Of a stretch of DNA of 64,000 bases, positions 61,068 to 64,000 are shown piece after piece (position 1 is the first letter of the stretch; every line of letters starts with the position of its first letter). The stretch is taken from the NCBI GenBank assembly GCA_965214325.1, contig CBDCBG010000006.1, forward strand, positions 2,294,001 through 2,358,000. Reading direction: 5' to 3'. Under the pieces are notes generated by a model that saw only the letters and a program-made list of their open reading frames with translations, was not told the origin of the DNA and ran no database searches. The DNA comes from JAJEFO01 sp965214325 (GTDB taxonomy: Bacteria; Pseudomonadota; Alphaproteobacteria; Rhodobacterales; Rhodobacteraceae). A program made the translations under genes and the position numbers.

Positions 61068-64000
61068 TCGGATACTTCGTCCGCCATCCGGTTGCCGCGA
61101 ACCTGCTGATGGCCGTCATCACGGTGCTGGGCATCGCGGTGATCAGCAATGTCGAGCGCGAGACGTTCCCGGAATTCGCTGCCGACAGCGTCAGGATCGC
61201 GGTACCCTATCCCGGCGCCTCGGCGCACGATGTGGATGAAGAGATTTGCGTCCCGCTGGAAAGCGCGCTGTCCGGCGTCACGGGCCTTGATGAACTGTCG
61301 TGCCTGTCCGTCGAAGGTCGCGCCGTCGCTACCGCGGAGCTGGAAGAGACCGGGGAGTTGATCCAGTTCTTCAATGACGTCTTCTCTGCCGTCTCGGGCA
61401 TCTCCGACTTTCCCGAGGCGTCCGGGACCGCTTCGGTCGAAATCGCCAACCGGACCGACCTTGTCGCCTTGCTCGCGATCTCCGGCATTTCCGGCAAGGA
61501 CGGGCTGGTCGCATACGCGGACGACCTGTCGGAGCGTCTCCGCGCCCTTGAAGGCGTGGCCTCGGCAGACGTGTCCGGCATCACGGACCGTGAGCTTCAG
61601 GTCAACTTCGACCAGCAGGCCCTTCGCCGCTTCGGCCTGTCGAGCAATGACCTCGTGAACGCCATCGAGGCGCGGTCGTTCCAGCAGCCCCTTGGCATCG
61701 CCGCGCTGGACGAGGGGGAACTGGTCCTGCGCTATGCAGGCGCCACGCGGACAGTCGCGGATCTCGAAGACCTTGTCGTGATCGAGAACCCGGACGGCGC
61801 CCTGGTGCAACTGTCCGATCTGGCGACGGTCGCCATGGCGGACAGCGACGAAAGCACGCAAAGCTACATCGACGGGGCGCAAACGGCGATCATCTCCATC
61901 TCCAAGTCCGCTGACGAAGACGGCATCCGTGTCTTCGAACGCGTGGACGCGGTGTTGCAGGCGGAGCGCGCCGCCTACCCGGACCCGTTCGACATCGCGG
62001 TCATCAACAACCTGTCGGAACTGGTTGAAGAGCGGATCGCCCTGATCTTCGGCAACATCGCAATCGGGCTGGGCCTCGTGTTCGCAACGATGTGGCTGTT
62101 CCTGTCGCTCCGCGAAGCGCTGTGGATTTCCGCCGCACTGCCCGTGTCCTTCCTAGGTGGCCTCTTCGTGATGAGCCTTCTGGGCATCACCATCAACATG
62201 ATCACGCTGATCGCGCTGTTGATGGCCGTGGGCCTGATCATGGACGACAGCATCGTCATCGCCGAGAACATCGCCAAATGGCGCCGCAAGGCGCCGCCGC
62301 TGGAGGCCGCGGCCAAAGGGACGATGGAGATCCTGCCAGGCGTCATGTCCTCCTTCCTGACGACTGCCTGCGTGTTCGGCCCGCTGATGTTCCTTTCGGG
62401 CGAACTGGGCCAGATCCTGAAATTCGTTCCAATGGTGCTGTTGATCACCCTGGCGCTCTCCTTGGTCGAAGGCTTCCTGATCCTGCCGCACCATCTCGGC
62501 CATGCGGGCGGAGAGCCCGACGAGACGGCAAGGCCTCGCATCGCCGAACGTGGACTGGACTGGGTCAAGGAACGCGTGGCGCTCCCCGTCGCGACCGCGT
62601 TTGTGGGTCTACGCTACCTGACTGTCGGGTCTGCAGTCGCGGTCCTGATCCTGTCCATCGGCCTGATCGTCTCCGGATCCATCAAGGTCATCGGCTTTCC
62701 GGCGACCGAAGGCGACACGCTGGTTACGCGCGTCTCCCTCACCTCCGGCATTTCCCGCGCACGCACGGTTGAAACTGTCGACCGGCTTGTCGCCGGACTT
62801 GAACAGGTCGATGCAGAGCTGTCCCCGCTCACAACCGACGCCGCGCCTCTGGTGGAACGCGTCCTGATGCAATACGCCGTCAACGCCAACGTCAATGACA
62901 ACGGCTCTCACACCGCGACTATCACCGTAGACCTGCTGGAAAGCGCGCTGCGGAACGTCTCCGCAGACGAAGTGTTGCTGGCCTGGCGCGCCGCGGCCGG
63001 CCCGTTGCCGGATGTTGTCCAGATCGGCTTCGCGCAATCCGAACGGGGACCAGGCGGCCTCGATGTGGATGTGGAATTGCAGGGGCGCGACCTGGGCGAA
63101 CTCGAAAGTGCCGCCAAGCGCCTGGCTGCGGATCTCCTCGCGCGCGACGATGTCACTGAAGCCTACCAAGACTTCCACGGCGGCCGCCAGGAAGCGCAGA
63201 TCGCGTTGAACGCCTTCGGGCATTCGGCAGGCCTGACACCGCAAAGCCTGTCCAGCCAGCTCCGCACGGCGTTCCAGGGTTCCGAAACCGACAGCTTCAG
63301 GCAAGGGGCCAGTGACCGCACCGTTCGTGTCCAGCTGGCCGACACCGTATCCAGCCTGACCGAACTCGAACGGTTCCCGATCATCCTTGCCAACGGAAAC
63401 CAGACCGGTCTCGCAACGGTCGCGGACCTGGAGATCACCACCGGCTACCCCACGATCACACGCAGGAACGGCCTTGCCGTGGCACGGGTGCAAGGCCAGA
63501 TCGACCGCGATGTCACGACATCCGCAGCCATCTCGGCCGTGGTGCTGAACGAGATCGCGCCGCAACTGGCGGCCGACTTCCCGGGGGTCGCGATCGGGAT
63601 CGGGGGTGCGACGACAGAACAGCAGGAGTCGCAAGCCTCCATGGTGTCGGCCTTGGGGCTGGGCCTGATCGGGGTCTACATGGTGCTGGCGTTCCAGTTT
63701 CGCTCCTGGAGCCTGCCGGTGATCGTGATGATCTCCATTCCCTTCGCCCTGGTTGGCACGATCCTCGGGCATTGGGCGCTTGGGATGGATGTCTCCATGC
63801 CCAGCCTGGTCGGGTTTGCGTCACTCGCAGGCATCGTGGTGAACAACGCGATCCTGTTCCTGACCTTTTTCCAGTCGCACCTGAAAGGAGACGACTACGT
63901 CGTGGCATCCCTGAACGCGGTCCGGGACCGGTTCCGCCCGGTCGTGCTGTCAAGCTCCACCACCTTCGTCGGACTGCTCCCGATCATCTTCGACACGAGC
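61064..64000 (+). CDS. RND-family efflux pump (inner-membrane transporter), 3' end beyond window
   Basis: The first 979 residues of an RND transporter; the frame is open to the window end. It starts MIGYFVRHPVAANLLMAVIT and shows two periplasmic loops. The proton-relay helix MITLIALLMAVGLIMDDSIV contains the paired Asp. The C-terminal repeat ends the visible part at the level of VGFASLAGIVVNNAILFLTF. It resembles uncharacterised alphaproteobacterial RND pumps rather than AcrB/MexB specifically. Only the C-terminal few helices are missing. The start overlaps the adaptor stop (ATGA). Confidence 0.94.
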   Translation, partial: MIGYFVRHPVAANLLMAVITVLGIAVISNVERETFPEFAADSVRIAVPYPGASAHDVDEEICVPLESALSGVTGLDELSCLSVEGRAVATAELEETGELIQFFNDVFSAVSGISDFPEASGTASVEIANRTDLVALLAISGISGKDGLVAYADDLSERLRALEGVASADVSGITDRELQVNFDQQALRRFGLSSNDLVNAIEARSFQQPLGIAALDEGELVLRYAGATRTVADLEDLVVIENPDGALVQLSDLATVAMADSDESTQSYIDGAQTAIISISKSADEDGIRVFERVDAVLQAERAAYPDPFDIAVINNLSELVEERIALIFGNIAIGLGLVFATMWLFLSLREALWISAALPVSFLGGLFVMSLLGITINMITLIALLMAVGLIMDDSIVIAENIAKWRRKAPPLEAAAKGTMEILPGVMSSFLTTACVFGPLMFLSGELGQILKFVPMVLLITLALSLVEGFLILPHHLGHAGGEPDETARPRIAERGLDWVKERVALPVATAFVGLRYLTVGSAVAVLILSIGLIVSGSIKVIGFPATEGDTLVTRVSLTSGISRARTVETVDRLVAGLEQVDAELSPLTTDAAPLVERVLMQYAVNANVNDNGSHTATITVDLLESALRNVSADEVLLAWRAAAGPLPDVVQIGFAQSERGPGGLDVDVELQGRDLGELESAAKRLAADLLARDDVTEAYQDFHGGRQEAQIALNAFGHSAGLTPQSLSSQLRTAFQGSETDSFRQGASDRTVRVQLADTVSSLTELERFPIILANGNQTGLATVADLEITTGYPTITRRNGLAVARVQGQIDRDVTTSAAISAVVLNEIAPQLAADFPGVAIGIGGATTEQQESQASMVSALGLGLIGVYMVLAFQFRSWSLPVIVMISIPFALVGTILGHWALGMDVSMPSLVGFASLAGIVVNNAILFLTFFQSHLKGDDYVVASLNAVRDRFRPVVLSSSTTFVGLLPIIFDTS

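Overview
This is GC-rich, tightly packed DNA from an alphaproteobacterium, most likely a member of the Rhodobacterales. The evidence is the gene neighbourhoods (a leucyl aminopeptidase overlapping an NlpC/P60 gene, a DUF2794 protein, an IalB-family protein, RppH, a DnaE2-type polymerase), frequent ATGA/GTGA stop-start overlaps, and frequent GTG or TTG starts. The species is not determined. No phage genes, integrase or CRISPR array were seen.

Layout. (1) 1-6433 is a myo-inositol catabolic locus: iolG and an aldehyde dehydrogenase (cut by the window edge) run leftwards, and iolD, iolE and an SDR gene run rightwards. The rightward operon ends in a frameshifted Gfo/Idh/MocA gene joined by a deletion to the tail of a sugar-binding protein gene. 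(2) 6863-11348 holds tRNA-Pro(CGG), a DMT-family exporter overlapping leuB, then leuD and leuC. (3) 11531-13276 is a complete ISKra4-type insertion sequence with terminal inverted repeats and an exact 8-bp target duplication; its transposase frame is broken. (4) 13376-17680 holds apt, mtnP, a DUF2794 gene, an NlpC/P60 hydrolase and a leucyl aminopeptidase.

(5) 18053-33445 is the most interesting block. It encodes an EryH-like triosephosphate-isomerase homologue, an RpiB/EryI-like isomerase, both subunits of a DhaK/DhaL kinase, an RbsD/FucU mutarotase, a LacI regulator and a flavin monooxygenase with an N-terminal SnoaL-like domain. Next comes a sugar ABC importer with two different ATPases, then a small membrane protein, an 83-residue orphan ORF, a Tm-1-like (UPF0261) protein, a PEP-hydrolase-like TIM barrel and a cupin. 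The kinase and isomerases make a coherent route from L-erythrulose to D-erythrose 4-phosphate. The two ATPases carry complementary defects: one lacks the switch histidine and the other has a degenerate signature motif, which predicts one active and one degenerate ATP site.

(6) 33468-36900 is a second sugar locus (Gfo/Idh/MocA dehydrogenase, two sugar isomerase/epimerase barrels, a decayed SDR). (7) 37085-58041 is mostly housekeeping: carbonic anhydrase, asd, rppH, a methyltransferase, a solo C-terminally short dnaE2, a TPR protein, tag, a lytic transglycosylase, rnr, a glycosyltransferase, a GNAT protein, dapE, an HAD phosphatase, dapD, a CoA-binding protein gene with an in-frame stop, a Rhizobium-type asparaginase, an IalB-like protein and rlmN. 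(8) 58140-59576 is a scrapyard of transposase tails around a truncated VapC toxin. (9) 59718-64000 encodes an RND efflux adaptor and pump, the latter cut by the window end.
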